A stretch of DNA of 41,789 nt from Candidatus Brocadia carolinensis (lineage in GTDB: Bacteria > Planctomycetota > Brocadiia > Brocadiales > Brocadiaceae), in NCBI GenBank assembly GCA_002009475.1, contig AYTS01000056.1, forward strand, positions 1 through 41,789, written 5' to 3'. Shown here in pieces: positions 8,747 to 17,856 of the stretch. The notes beneath the pieces are model-generated. The model searched no databases and was not told the origin of the DNA. It was given only the letters and a program-made list of their open reading frames with translations. Position numbers and translations under genes: made by a program. Numbering within the stretch: the first letter of the stretch is position 1; the number at the start of each line of letters is the position of its first letter.

Positions 8747-9388
8747 TTATAAACCGATTAAAGTTGCTGCCTCTTGAAACATTTCCTGAATGTCATACTC
8801 CTCCATGCCTGCCCCGCGGGCAATGAATTCAGCGCGGCTCCGGTCTAACAAATCATCCGGCGTATGGGAATCCGAACCAAAGACAAGTTTTGTCCCGACC
8901 TTTTTTGCCATTTTCGCTACATGTCCATTCGCATAAGCATGTCCTTTTCTCCCGGAGATCTCCAGTCGTACCCCATTCTTTTTGGCAAGTCGTGCATCCT
9001 CCTCCGTAATAATACCCGGGTGCACCAGGATGTCAGCGCCGGCCTCAATAGCTGCCCGATTTGTTCCCGGGAGCACCGGTTCCGTTATCGTTTCACCATG
9101 CACCAGCACGATAAAGGCGCCCAGGTCTCTTGCCCGTTTTACCATGGATATAATATGCTCCGGACGAAGGTGGGTTAATTCTGCCCCCCCACATACCTTA
9201 ATCTTTGAAACCGCGGCTATTTCCCTGCAAGCCTTTAAAACATTCGGGATCACCATATCGATATTCGAGTAATCGACATGGTCTGTTATTACCAGCCCAC
9301 GGAAACCCTTTGCCTCGCAACGCCGGATTAATTCAGCCGGCAAGAGTACCCCATCGGAAAATAACGTATGCGTGTGCAAATCGATCAT
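8747..9388 (-). CDS. PHP-domain phosphoesterase (histidinol-phosphatase-like)
   Basis: Protein of 213 aa covering a complete PHP domain. The metal-binding motif HTHTxFSDG (from His5) is at the N-terminus, followed by TDHVD, VHPGIITEEDA and a C-terminal GSDSHTPDD. These are the residues that bind the multi-metal centre. Relatives hydrolyse phosphoesters (histidinol phosphate, 3',5'-nucleotide bisphosphates) or act as stand-alone enzymes of unknown substrate. No histidine genes are adjacent, so the substrate cannot be stated. It is first in a leftward operon with the TPR and RluD genes. Confidence 0.82.
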   Translation of the reverse strand: MIDLHTHTLFSDGVLLPAELIRRCEAKGFRGLVITDHVDYSNIDMVIPNVLKACREIAAVSKIKVCGGAELTHLRPEHIISMVKRARDLGAFIVLVHGETITEPVLPGTNRAAIEAGADILVHPGIITEEDARLAKKNGVRLEISGRKGHAYANGHVAKMAKKVGTKLVFGSDSHTPDDLLDRSRAEFIARGAGMEEYDIQEMFQEAATLIGL

Positions 9389-9416
9389 TGATGGAATTAC
9401 CTAAAAAAAAATTTAA

Positions 9417-9490
<74 letters not shown>

Positions 9491-9959
9491 ATTTGTTCAA
9501 TACAAGAGAGTCACAAAACAAAGATACGTGCACAATCGAAATAGACCGGAATAGAATTAAAAAAATTAAATTATAGCCTCAAGATGAAAAAAATCAACTT
9601 CATTCCTTGCCATGAATTATCTTGTAAAAGTTTCGTTTTTGAAAATAACCCTGTGGTACAAGGTTGGGTTTCGCTAAAGCGAAACCCAACATCTCCTATT
9701 TCACATTTACCTAATCCCGTTGGGTTTTATTTCATTCAACCAACCCTTCTGTCGGGTTCAGAATTGCAACCTGAACCCATGAATTTGTTCGGCAATAACG
9801 CCTTGTGAGTGCGATGGTGAAATCAATCATATAAAATACAGAGGTTCAAATTATTAAGAAAAACGCAAAATGCTTTGCAAATAGTAAAAATACCATTAAA
9901 ATCTGATAAAGAACGGAATGACAACAAAGTAAATTTTTGAAAAATGCTAAAATGACCGC
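9491..9959. other. intergenic stretch with a hairpin repeat
   Basis: About 470 bases between the tRNA and murJ with no credible gene. It contains the hairpin repeat at 9663-9690 and related GTTGGGTTT/AACCCAAC fragments further right. An open frame at 9584-9808 runs through this repeat and looks fortuitous. Confidence 0.5.
9663..9690. repeat. 13-bp perfect hairpin of the TTGGGTTTCG type
   Basis: Positions 9663-9675 and 9678-9690 are exact reverse complements with a 2-nt centre. Sequences of the form GTTGGGTTTCG...CGAAACCCAAC occur as small dispersed repeats in various bacteria. No T-tract follows, so it is read as a mobile or palindromic intergenic repeat rather than a terminator. Confidence 0.65.
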
Positions 9960-11576
9960 ATGTCAGAATCAGGAAATTTATTTCAGTCTGTAAGAATTAT
10001 CAGTGTCTGTACCTTTTTAAGCCGCGTCCTGGGTCTTGCAAGGGACGTGATCTGCGCTAGTATCTTTGGGACAAGCATGGTATGGGACGCCTTTACGGTT
10101 GCCTTTAAGATCCCGAATTTATTTCGCCGGCTCTTTGGTGAAGGCGCCCTCAGTGCAGCCTTCATCCCCATCTTTACCGAACAAATCGAAAAGCGCGGCA
10201 GGGAAGAAGCCTTCGTCTTTTTTAACGTCGTGGCTACCGCGCTTGTTATTATTCTCGGCGGTATTATCTTGCTGGGAGAAGGGTCTTTTTTCCTTATTCC
10301 ACGGGTATTTCAGATACAGGAAAAATGGCAACTCATCCTGAAGCTGCTCATTATCATGTTTCCCTACGTCTTCTTCATCTGCCTTGTTGCTTTTATGGGT
10401 GCAGTACTGAACACCCTTCGTCACTTTTTTATGCCTGCCTTTGCGCCGGTTGTTATGAATCTCTGCTGGATCACAGGGGCAGTTGTTGCACCCTTTACCG
10501 GAAAGACATTGGATACGATGATTTATGCCGTTGCCATCTCGACCTTTCTTTCTGGTCTTGTCCAGGTAGCCATCCATATTCCTACTTTGCGGGAAAAAGA
10601 GCTATACTACCGATTTATTCCCAGGTTTTCCCATCCGGAATTGAAACTGGTGTTGATTCGCATGGCCCCCATTGTCTTCGGGCTCGGCATTGTGCAGGTC
10701 AATGTCTTGCTGGATAGCATTATTGCCGTTGGTTTTTCCTCCCCGCAAGGCGGGCCGGCCAGCTTTACCTTTGCAGGGATGACCGTCCCTTTTCCCATGA
10801 AGGCCGGCGCTGCATCGGTACTCTATTACAGCGACCGTCTTATTCAGTTCCCCTTGGGGGTATTCGGCGTTGCGATGGCTACCGCAGTATTCCCTCTCTT
10901 TTCCACCCATGCGGTCCGGGAAGATTGGGGCAATTTTTCGATTGCCTTTAACAAGGCGTTAAAATTTATCCTTTTCATTGGAATTCCTGCGTCGCTGGCC
11001 ATCATTGTCCTGCGGGAACCGATCATTGACCTCCTCTACCGGAGGAATCAGTTTGATGCGGAATCGGCTTACCGGACATCGCGTGTTATTCTCTTTTATG
11101 CCTCTGGCATATGGGCGTATTGCGGTTTGCATGTCTTAATCCGGGCATTTTACTCAGTGAAAGACACTGTTACGCCGGTAAAGGTCGGAGCAGCGTGTGT
11201 CGGGTTAAACCTCGTGTTGAATCTGTCGCTTATCTGGGTATTGCAGGAAGGCGGCCTTGCACTCTCGACTGCCATCAGTTCCATGGCACAGATTGTTATC
11301 CTAACCCTGATCTTACAAAAAAGGCTTTGTATAAAGATAAAAAACGAAGTTTTTATCTCATTGCAGAAAACGGTCGTTGCCTCATTAGCAATGGCAGGCG
11401 CCGGCTGGTTCGTCCTCAGAATGTTTCCTGAGGTAAACGGCGGAAGTCTTTATTTTAAAGGGCTTCGGCTTTTCATTCCTATGCTTTCAGCGTCTGCAGC
11501 GTTTGCCGGAACTTCTCTGCTTGTCAAATCAGAAGAGTTTGTACACCTGGTCAGACTATCCTTAAGAAGAACGTAA
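9960..11576 (+). CDS. murJ: lipid II flippase MurJ (MviN)
   Basis: Integral membrane protein of 538 aa with about 14 predicted membrane helices. The N-terminal SVRIISVCTFLSRVLGLARD and NLFRRLFGEGALSAAFIPIF stretches are hallmarks of MurJ. It flips the undecaprenyl-linked peptidoglycan precursor lipid II across the inner membrane for cell-wall synthesis. There is no clear ribosome site before the ATG, which directly follows an AT-rich, promoter-like stretch. The last 20 codons and the following ~60 bases are duplicated about 1.26 kb downstream, beyond a TA pair. Confidence 0.93.
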   Translation: MSESGNLFQSVRIISVCTFLSRVLGLARDVICASIFGTSMVWDAFTVAFKIPNLFRRLFGEGALSAAFIPIFTEQIEKRGREEAFVFFNVVATALVIILGGIILLGEGSFFLIPRVFQIQEKWQLILKLLIIMFPYVFFICLVAFMGAVLNTLRHFFMPAFAPVVMNLCWITGAVVAPFTGKTLDTMIYAVAISTFLSGLVQVAIHIPTLREKELYYRFIPRFSHPELKLVLIRMAPIVFGLGIVQVNVLLDSIIAVGFSSPQGGPASFTFAGMTVPFPMKAGAASVLYYSDRLIQFPLGVFGVAMATAVFPLFSTHAVREDWGNFSIAFNKALKFILFIGIPASLAIIVLREPIIDLLYRRNQFDAESAYRTSRVILFYASGIWAYCGLHVLIRAFYSVKDTVTPVKVGAACVGLNLVLNLSLIWVLQEGGLALSTAISSMAQIVILTLILQKRLCIKIKNEVFISLQKTVVASLAMAGAGWFVLRMFPEVNGGSLYFKGLRLFIPMLSASAAFAGTSLLVKSEEFVHLVRLSLRRT

Positions 11577-11638
11577 TAGTTGCATTTTGAATGTAGAGAA
11601 AAATGCCACAATATTGACATCAACAAGCAATACCTGAC
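11515..11638 (+). repeat. direct repeat, copy 1 (murJ 3' end)
   Basis: This segment covers the last codons of murJ and about 60 bases beyond. It matches 12772-12895 at most positions, roughly 85-90% by eye, with one small indel. In copy 2 the reading frame still encodes a MurJ-like tail ending SLRRT-stop, with mostly silent or conservative changes. Confidence 0.88.
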
Positions 11639-12021
11639 CCTACTAACCGCTTTTTTTCATTAAATTTTCCCTTGATGAAACAATTTAAACAGTTATAATG
11701 ATTTTCATTAAAATTTCTGTAAACTCAAATATCATCATGATATACAGAATTTTCGCATGATTATGGATTGGACAGCCCGCCATCTTTTAGAATCATGTAC
11801 TTCTTAGCATAACTAAGCCGCAACCAAATCCCCCGTAACAAAGGGGGTAAAGGGGTTTGTAAAAACTTGCTTAAAAAAAGTTTAATGCTTATTGAGTTTA
11901 CTCCGGAAAGCACAATATATTGCATTGTTAGGTTTAGTATTCATCATAATACAAGGCATTGCCAAGTTGATTTTCGGAGCAAACTAAATAACCATGAATA
12001 AGTTTTATAGAATGATATTAT
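11639..12021. other. intergenic stretch with dispersed repeat copy C
   Basis: About 380 bases between the murJ 3' repeat and the nucleotidyltransferase gene. Positions 11803-11886 are a reverse-oriented member of the dispersed repeat family also seen at 28735-28850 and 33619-33790. It includes the CCCCCG...GGGGG hairpin and the CAACCAAATCCCCC core. No gene is recognised. Confidence 0.55.
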
Positions 12022-12339
12022 ATGGCAACGATAAATGCGGTCGTAAGCAAATGCAAAACTATCCTTGAATGCCATTATGGTTCACAGTTCAAAGGACTGG
12101 TATTATATGGCTCCGTGGCTCGTAACCAGGCCAATTCAACGAGCGATATTGATTTGCTTGTTTTGTTGGACACACCATTTGATTACTTTCGTGAACTCCG
12201 TCGAATTATAGACATACTTTATCCCCTTCAATTGGAAACTGACCGGTTGATTTCTGCTAAACCGGTTTCCCTGGATGAGTTTGAGCAAGGGCGTTTTCAG
12301 CTTTACCGGAATGCCAAACGTGAAGGTGTTTTGGTATGA
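12022..12339 (+). CDS. MNT-type nucleotidyltransferase (antitoxin-like)
   Basis: Minimal nucleotidyltransferase of 105 aa. The motif GS-x10-DxD is complete: Gly30-Ser31, then Asp42 and Asp44 in SDIDLLV. In HEPN/MNT toxin-antitoxin systems such proteins neutralise the HEPN partner, in the best-studied case by adding AMP groups to it. The stop codon overlaps the ATG of the HEPN gene by four bases (ATGA), the usual layout for such a pair. No strong ribosome site precedes the ATG. The pair sits between two copies of the murJ 3' end, which suggests arrival by insertion or recombination. Confidence 0.85.
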   Translation: MATINAVVSKCKTILECHYGSQFKGLVLYGSVARNQANSTSDIDLLVLLDTPFDYFRELRRIIDILYPLQLETDRLISAKPVSLDEFEQGRFQLYRNAKREGVLV

Positions 12340-12728
12340 CACTATTCAATCCGGAAGAAATCGCAGCGAATCTCGAACGTGCTGCGCAATCCATAGAGGC
12401 AGCAAGAGACCTGGCAATCAAAGGGTACTATGATTTTGCCGCATCGCGTGCATATTATGGGGCGTTCTATGCAGCAACTGCTGTGTTATTGAGCGAAGGC
12501 ATTGAGTTGAGTAAACATAGTGGCGTTATCGCTTCAATTCATCAGAGATTTGTCAAAACGGGGAAGCTAAGTAAAGAACACGGAAAGGATTTAAACTGGT
12601 TGTTTGAGATGCGAAGCGTGGGCGATTATGGTGGAATAGCGCATGTATCACAGCAACAAGCCGACCATGCAACAGAAGCAGCAGCAAATTTTGTAGACGC
12701 AATCAATGCCTTACTCCAAAGCCAATAA
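12336..12728 (+). CDS. HEPN-domain protein (toxin-like partner)
   Basis: Protein of 130 aa, all-helical, of the HEPN family (COG1895-like). It shows AARDLAIKGYYDFAASRAYYGAFYAA and a C-terminal FEMRSVGDYGG. The classic RNase motif Rx4-6H is not present; here it reads R93-SVG-D97-Y98, as in relatives with an RxxxDY signature, so RNase activity is uncertain. It is translationally coupled to the nucleotidyltransferase. A toxin role is inferred from the gene pair; substrate-binding accessory function is the alternative. Confidence 0.82.
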   Translation: MTLFNPEEIAANLERAAQSIEAARDLAIKGYYDFAASRAYYGAFYAATAVLLSEGIELSKHSGVIASIHQRFVKTGKLSKEHGKDLNWLFEMRSVGDYGGIAHVSQQQADHATEAAANFVDAINALLQSQ

Positions 12729-12771
12729 TATAACTGCCGAATATATCTTTTAATCGACAAAAGCAAAATTA

Positions 12772-12895
12772 CGCTGCTTATGAAATCAGAAGAGTTTGCA
12801 CACCTGGTCAGAGTATCCTTAAGAAGGACGTAATAGTTGCATTTTGAATTGCAAAGGAAAATGCCAAAATATTGACATCAAAATGCAAGGCCTGA
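12772..12895 (+). repeat. direct repeat, copy 2 (murJ 3' end)
   Basis: Second copy of the murJ tail and its downstream flank, beginning in the CTGCTT...AAATCAGAAGAGTTT stretch. It still ends in SLRRT-stop in the murJ frame but has no upstream murJ sequence. The rest of the gap (12729-13037) holds nothing else that I recognise. Confidence 0.88.
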
Positions 12896-13037
12896 CATCA
12901 CAGTCGCACCCAATCGAAAGGATCCTGCAACCCTGTTTGCTCCCTGATCTTCTTGCGCGATTATTGTAGCTGAAATATATTTTAAAAAAAGCTTGCAATC
13001 TTTTTTCGTTTTTACTTTGTTATATTTTTAAAGAAAA

Positions 13038-13504
13038 ATGCAATTTCCTATCATCTCATCGATTCAAAACAAAGCGTTCAATAGAGCTTTACTCAACATC
13101 GGATTTCCTGCCAGATTAAGAAAATCCTTTGAAAAAAGGCGCTTTCCAGACTATCATTTCGCATCCAAATATTAGAAGAACTTCCAGAAGTTCTTAATCG
13201 TCCCAAAATAAAATACAAATGCGGAATTTCTAAAAATGATATCAAAGAACTTCTGATGTTGATAGAAGAACGTTCAGAACCTGTTTTAATTTCTAACGAC
13301 ATTGCCATCTGCCGGGATGGCGATGATAATCTCATTGTTGAGACGGCAATCAAAGGAAAAGCAACGTTTCTTGTTACAAGAAACGTTGCTTTTCCAGGAC
13401 AAGTGATTGTTCAGAATGTATGGTATGCGACAAAACGTCTGGCTCAAACTGCAAATTTGAACCAGCATCCCTTAAATGGTTTATTTATTGAAATTATCAT
13501 CTGA
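13038..13504 (+). pseudogene. decayed PIN-domain toxin gene
   Basis: Three reading frames in series encode parts of a COG1569-type PIN ribonuclease: ALLNIGFPARLRKSFEK, then GAFQTIISHP, then ILEELPEVLNRPKIK through CRDGDDNLIVETAIKGKA to LVTRN. Removing one A from the run at 13132-13137 and one from 13167-13169 joins all three. The N-terminal LDTNVL strand with its catalytic Asp is missing, and the C-terminal part turns into an inverted copy of itself at 13355-13395. It is therefore probably a real pseudogene, even if some shifts are sequence errors. It ends three bases before rlmN. Confidence 0.65.
13355..13395. repeat. 41-bp perfect palindrome inside the PIN remnant
   Basis: Positions 13355-13374 and 13376-13395 are exact reverse complements, 20 bp each, around a single T. 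The left arm codes for the expected PIN sequence (KGKATFLV), so the right arm looks like a fold-back copy of the gene rather than original coding sequence. Confidence 0.9.
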
Positions 13505-13507
13505 AAT

Positions 13508-14587
13508 ATGACGATTAAAACCCAGAACATATCACTTACGAGCTTGACTTTGGCCGAACTAGAGCCAATCTGTGTTGCCATGGGAGAGCCTGTTTACCGG
13601 GCAAAGCAGATGCTTTCGTGGGTTTACGAAAAAGGGGCAACGGCCTTTGACCAGATGTCTAACCTGCCGAAAAATTTTCAAAGACAATGTGCTGAGCAGT
13701 ACCAGGTTTTTCAGACGAGCGTTGGCGCCATTGCACAAACTGCCTATGGCACAGAGAAAGTATTAGTTCATTTACCCGATGGAAATGTGATTGAGTGTGT
13801 CCTGCTAAGGGAAGGTAAAAGGATCACTGCGTGTGTCTCAACCCAGGTAGGGTGCGCCATGGCGTGCCGGTTCTGTGCCAGCGGCATCCCGGGTCTGGAA
13901 AGAAACCTTACCACGGGCGAAATTATAGAACAAGTCCTTCATATAAAAAAACATCTTCTTCCCGGCGAGCGTCTTACCAATGTCGTCTTCATGGGCATTG
14001 GTGAGCCGCTTGCAAATTACGATAACGTGGTCAGATCCATGAGAATTATAAATGCTGGTTGGGGATTAGGGATTGGTGCACGCCATATTACGATTTCGAC
14101 GGTTGGAGTTATTGAAGGCATCCGCCGGTTGGCACACGAAGGGCTCAAGGTAAACCTTGCAATATCCCTCCATGCATCTGATGATGTTACCAGGTCAAAG
14201 ATCATTCCGTTGAATAAGAAAATTGGCATAAAGAGCCTTATTGCCGCAGCCAGGGAATATTTTGAGGTTACGGGAAGGGACGTCAGTTTTGAATATATCC
14301 TGATCGATGGTGTCAATGCTTCGAAGCAAGACGCGGAGTCACTGGCGCAGGTGCTGAAGGGTATTCAATGCAATATTAATGTGCTTCCGGTAAATCCCGT
14401 TGAAGAATTTAACTGGAGACCTCCTTCCGAGGGAGCAATTGAAATATTTTGTAATATATTGGAAAAACACGGTCTCGTGGTAACCATCCGGAAAAAAAAG
14501 GGCAGTCATATCAATGCCGCATGTGGTCAGCTTCGTTTGCAGAGGGGAAAATTTTTATGGAAAAGCGAAGGATATTTTGTTAAATAA
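13508..14587 (+). CDS. rlmN: 23S rRNA (adenine2503-C2)-methyltransferase RlmN
   Basis: Radical-SAM enzyme of 359 aa, the normal length. The cluster motif CxxxCxxC is at Cys116, Cys120 and Cys123, and the methyl-carrying C-terminal cysteine is Cys339 in the motif INAACGQL. The family methylates C2 of A2503 in 23S rRNA, and of A37 in some tRNAs, through a methyl-cysteine intermediate. The ATG at 13508 is close behind the stop of the PIN remnant without a strong ribosome site. Two A-runs of 7 and 8 bases in this gene (13945-13951, 14492-14499) are in frame, unlike several others in the window. Confidence 0.95.
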   Translation: MTIKTQNISLTSLTLAELEPICVAMGEPVYRAKQMLSWVYEKGATAFDQMSNLPKNFQRQCAEQYQVFQTSVGAIAQTAYGTEKVLVHLPDGNVIECVLLREGKRITACVSTQVGCAMACRFCASGIPGLERNLTTGEIIEQVLHIKKHLLPGERLTNVVFMGIGEPLANYDNVVRSMRIINAGWGLGIGARHITISTVGVIEGIRRLAHEGLKVNLAISLHASDDVTRSKIIPLNKKIGIKSLIAAAREYFEVTGRDVSFEYILIDGVNASKQDAESLAQVLKGIQCNINVLPVNPVEEFNWRPPSEGAIEIFCNILEKHGLVVTIRKKKGSHINAACGQLRLQRGKFLWKSEGYFVK

Positions 14588-14708
14588 ACGGATGCAAAGA
14601 TATTGGAGTAACACCCTTTGCTGGTACATATTGATTCAGGCATAACATCAGCGGCTGCGACTGGCCATAACGATAAATAAAAAGGACATTGAAAGAGGCA
14701 TTCCTATT

Positions 14709-16259
14709 GTGCGTCGCATAAAAATCGAACTCATGGATGCATTGAAAGAAACGGTTGCAAAGGCTGTTCAACAGACCGGTTCCCTCAGGAATTGCAGGTA
14801 TGCGGATATCAGACTTGGCATATATGAAGCGAAGTACGCCCATGCTGAGAACGGCAAGGCTAAAGGTATGGGAGAAGATGCATCACTTTCGTTTGGAATC
14901 AGGATGCTTGCAGGAGAAATGTGCGCCTGGGGATTTTATGGTCAACCCGTCGGGGGGATCGATGCTGGCCCTAAAAGTCTCGGCAAAATACTTGACCTTG
15001 GTGTGCGTAAGGCATACGCACGTGCCATTGCTAACGCAAATGAAAAGGCAGAGTTTAAACCTTTTGCCCCCTCATTAACGGAGGTAACACTTGCCGGAAC
15101 CGATGCCTGCCGGGATACGATTCAATCCGTTTTTGATGTAGATCCCAGGGCAGTACCACTGAAAGACATCCTTGCTCTTTGTCTGAAAGTATCAGGGGCG
15201 ATGCATGGGATTGGTAAGGATGTGGCGTATGCCTCTATAGATGCACAAACAGGCATACACAGGGAGTTGTTTTGCAGCACCGAAGGTGCTTGCATTGATC
15301 AGGCGCATGCGCTTACCCAAGGAACGATAGCCGTTGTGGCACAAAGGGACGGGGGTATCTCTGAGGTTTGCCATGATTCTCTGGGGGATCTCCGCGGATG
15401 GGAAGTGTTAGAGGGAAAAAATATCTACCAGCAGTCGCTTGCTGATTTTGCATGGATGCGGACACATGAAACTCTGGAACTTACCGAAGCTGAATTTCTG
15501 CCTGCGACGAACGAGCCGGTTGTCGTGGTGACAAATCCTCATTTTAATGCCCTTTTGGTTCATGAAATTGTCGGGCATCCGACAGAAGCCGACCGGGCGC
15601 TGAAGCTGGAGACGGCCTACGCCGGACGATCCTGGCTGTTGAGAGATTTACAGGACAACGAATTGGGGAAGCAGATCGCATCACCCTTAGTTAATGCGTA
15701 CTCGGACCCTTGCATGGGTGGGTATGGACATTACCAGTACGATGCAGAAGGAACTCCTGCAAAGCGGGTAAATCTTATCGAAAACGGGGTATTCAGGGAA
15801 TTCATGAACGGCCGTGAACATGCTGCGATTCTGAAGCATCATCCCAATGGTTCTATGAGGTCAACCGAGTCTCATGATGTCCCTCTCGTGCGAATGACCA
15901 ACACCGTCTTTGCAAACGGAAATAGATCTCCTGCGGAAATCCTTGCCGAGGTCAAGGATGGATATTTTATCGTCAACCATCGAATTCCGTCTATCAGCGA
16001 ATCCAGGGAAAATTTTCGGATTTCTGCGCAAAAGGTATATAAGGTGGAAAATGGGAAAATTACCAAATTATATCGGCAAGGAGGCATTACGGCCGACGCT
16101 AAGGATTTCCTTATGAATATCGATGCCGTGGGAAATGATTTTTCAATCTTTCCTATCCCCAATTGCGGGAAAGGGCAACCGATGCAGATAATGCGCGTTG
16201 GCAATGGCGGTCCGACGCTACGGTCCAGGGCAAAATTAACAGGACATCGGGCAGGATGA
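14709..16259 (+). CDS. tldD: TldD-family metallopeptidase
   Basis: Protein of 516 aa of the TldD/PmbA family. The zinc site HExxxH is HEIVGH at residues 285-290, followed by PTEADRALKLE, a strong TldD signature. TldD pairs with TldE to form a heterodimeric metalloprotease that degrades unfolded small peptides; in Escherichia coli it trims microcin B17 and the antitoxin CcdA. A GTG start at 14709 is used; an ATG at 14733 is possible but lacks a ribosome site. The stop overlaps the start of tldE. No peptide substrate gene was seen nearby. Confidence 0.88.
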   Translation: MRRIKIELMDALKETVAKAVQQTGSLRNCRYADIRLGIYEAKYAHAENGKAKGMGEDASLSFGIRMLAGEMCAWGFYGQPVGGIDAGPKSLGKILDLGVRKAYARAIANANEKAEFKPFAPSLTEVTLAGTDACRDTIQSVFDVDPRAVPLKDILALCLKVSGAMHGIGKDVAYASIDAQTGIHRELFCSTEGACIDQAHALTQGTIAVVAQRDGGISEVCHDSLGDLRGWEVLEGKNIYQQSLADFAWMRTHETLELTEAEFLPATNEPVVVVTNPHFNALLVHEIVGHPTEADRALKLETAYAGRSWLLRDLQDNELGKQIASPLVNAYSDPCMGGYGHYQYDAEGTPAKRVNLIENGVFREFMNGREHAAILKHHPNGSMRSTESHDVPLVRMTNTVFANGNRSPAEILAEVKDGYFIVNHRIPSISESRENFRISAQKVYKVENGKITKLYRQGGITADAKDFLMNIDAVGNDFSIFPIPNCGKGQPMQIMRVGNGGPTLRSRAKLTGHRAG

Positions 16260-17722
16260 TGGATACCGAAACGTTAAGAACATGTGTCCGTGATGGAACA
16301 GACTTCCTGAAAAAACAGAAGGACGTCATTGATGCAGAAGTCTTTGCGTCGTGGAACGAGCATATAACGGTGCGAATTAACTATACCTCGGATATTCCCT
16401 GTAACGGTATCCACGAACCGAAATCGACTCAAGGGTGCGGGATAGCCGTACGTGTTGTTTTTGGGTCGGGGAAAGGGATAAAGGTAGGATTCGGCAACTC
16501 TTCCAATAATATTACGCCGGGGGGAGTCGTGGAGGCATTCAACAAGGCAAAACGGAATAAAATATACGACCCCGACTTTCTCTCCCTTCCTGTCCCTGTT
16601 GGTAAAGCGGTGCTGGAAAACTACCACGATCCTGCAGCGCTCGAAATTTCAGACGAGTCAATCGTTCATTTAGGGTGGCAGGGATTGAAAGGGGCGCTCG
16701 GGGAGTACCATCAAAAACGGTTCAGCAAATCAATTATTGCCGGTGGCGATATTACGATCCTCAAGGAGCGCATGGCCATTGCCAGTACCAAAGGTATTGA
16801 TGACTTTGATGAATCAACTATCCTTACCGCCAACATAACCTCTATGATTGAGAGGGAAAACGTGAAGGGCACAGGATGGAATACGAGTACCCATTTATCC
16901 CATTTTAACCCTGAGGAGGCGGGACGCGAATCTGCTGAAAGTGCGATAAAAACAATCGGGGGAGAAAGGATATCTTCCGGAACATATGATGTTGTCTTTG
17001 GAAGACAGCCGGTGGCAGACATATTTGTCAATGTGCTTATTCCGGCATTAAGTCTTTCTTCGGTCAATACGACTGACACCCCATTCCTGGGGAAATTAGG
17101 ACAAAAGGTCGCATCTGATTTGCTGACTGTTTATGATGATGGCACCATAAAGAGCGCTATTGGCAGTAAAAAAATCTCGTGTGAAGGAATACCCACGGGA
17201 AGGACAGACCTTATTCATAACGGTTTTCTTGTGGGGTTTCTTGCAAATAATTACCTTTCGAAAAAATTAGCCAGTATCGTTGCCTCATTTGTGCCAAGAA
17301 ATGGATTCCGTTTTGAAAAAGGGAAGCGGAGCCATGAGAGGCAGCCAGGGATATTTCCAACAAATATTGTCATAGAAGGCAAAGATGAGGTGTCAGGCCG
17401 ATCTTTATTATCAAAAATAAACCACGGTATTTACATTGGAAGAATCTGGTATACCTATCCCATGAATGGACTTGCCGCTGGTGATTTTACCAGTACCATT
17501 ATTGCAGATTCTTACGTAGTAAAAGGAGGAGAAATTGTCAATCCTCTCAGACCTAATACCGTGAGAATTAATAGTAACATCATGGATATCGTAAAGAAGA
17601 TTATTGCGATATCAAACGATAAAAGACAGACAATCGTCTGGGGCGGAGAAGAAGTTGTGCTTGCGCCGGAAATAGCTGTTCAGGGGGTTCAACTGGATAG
17701 CATATCGGATTTTATCGTTTAA
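16256..17722 (+). CDS. tldE: TldE/PmbA-family subunit
   Basis: Protein of 488 aa with the C-terminal features of the TldE/PmbA subunit, such as LFLxN-like VGFLANNYLSKK, GRIWYTYPMNGLAAGDFT and a closing ISGF-like region; it has no HExxxH motif, as expected for this non-catalytic half. It completes the TldD active chamber. The ATG at 16256 overlaps the tldD stop (ATGATGG), showing translational coupling; an in-frame upstream start at 16163 would overlap tldD by almost 100 bases and is unlikely. An A7 run at 17168-17174 is intact. Confidence 0.85.
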   Translation: MMDTETLRTCVRDGTDFLKKQKDVIDAEVFASWNEHITVRINYTSDIPCNGIHEPKSTQGCGIAVRVVFGSGKGIKVGFGNSSNNITPGGVVEAFNKAKRNKIYDPDFLSLPVPVGKAVLENYHDPAALEISDESIVHLGWQGLKGALGEYHQKRFSKSIIAGGDITILKERMAIASTKGIDDFDESTILTANITSMIERENVKGTGWNTSTHLSHFNPEEAGRESAESAIKTIGGERISSGTYDVVFGRQPVADIFVNVLIPALSLSSVNTTDTPFLGKLGQKVASDLLTVYDDGTIKSAIGSKKISCEGIPTGRTDLIHNGFLVGFLANNYLSKKLASIVASFVPRNGFRFEKGKRSHERQPGIFPTNIVIEGKDEVSGRSLLSKINHGIYIGRIWYTYPMNGLAAGDFTSTIIADSYVVKGGEIVNPLRPNTVRINSNIMDIVKKIIAISNDKRQTIVWGGEEVVLAPEIAVQGVQLDSISDFIV

Positions 17723-17856
17723 AATGTTTGTTGAGTTTTGAACATAATTTTTTTTATAATTGCTCTGGAAAGGAGGGATAAGCAGGAGTCGCCTGGTGTT
17801 TTATTTATTATGAGGATTTAATACATTTTGAGATATGAAAAATAAGGAGATTAATC

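Noticed and set aside
9584..9808. 74-codon plus-strand frame before murJ
   Set aside because: It runs through the hairpin repeat at 9663-9690 and has no recognisable protein pattern.
10119..10577. 152-codon minus-strand frame inside murJ
   Set aside because: Antisense to conserved MurJ helices, very charged, no ribosome site.
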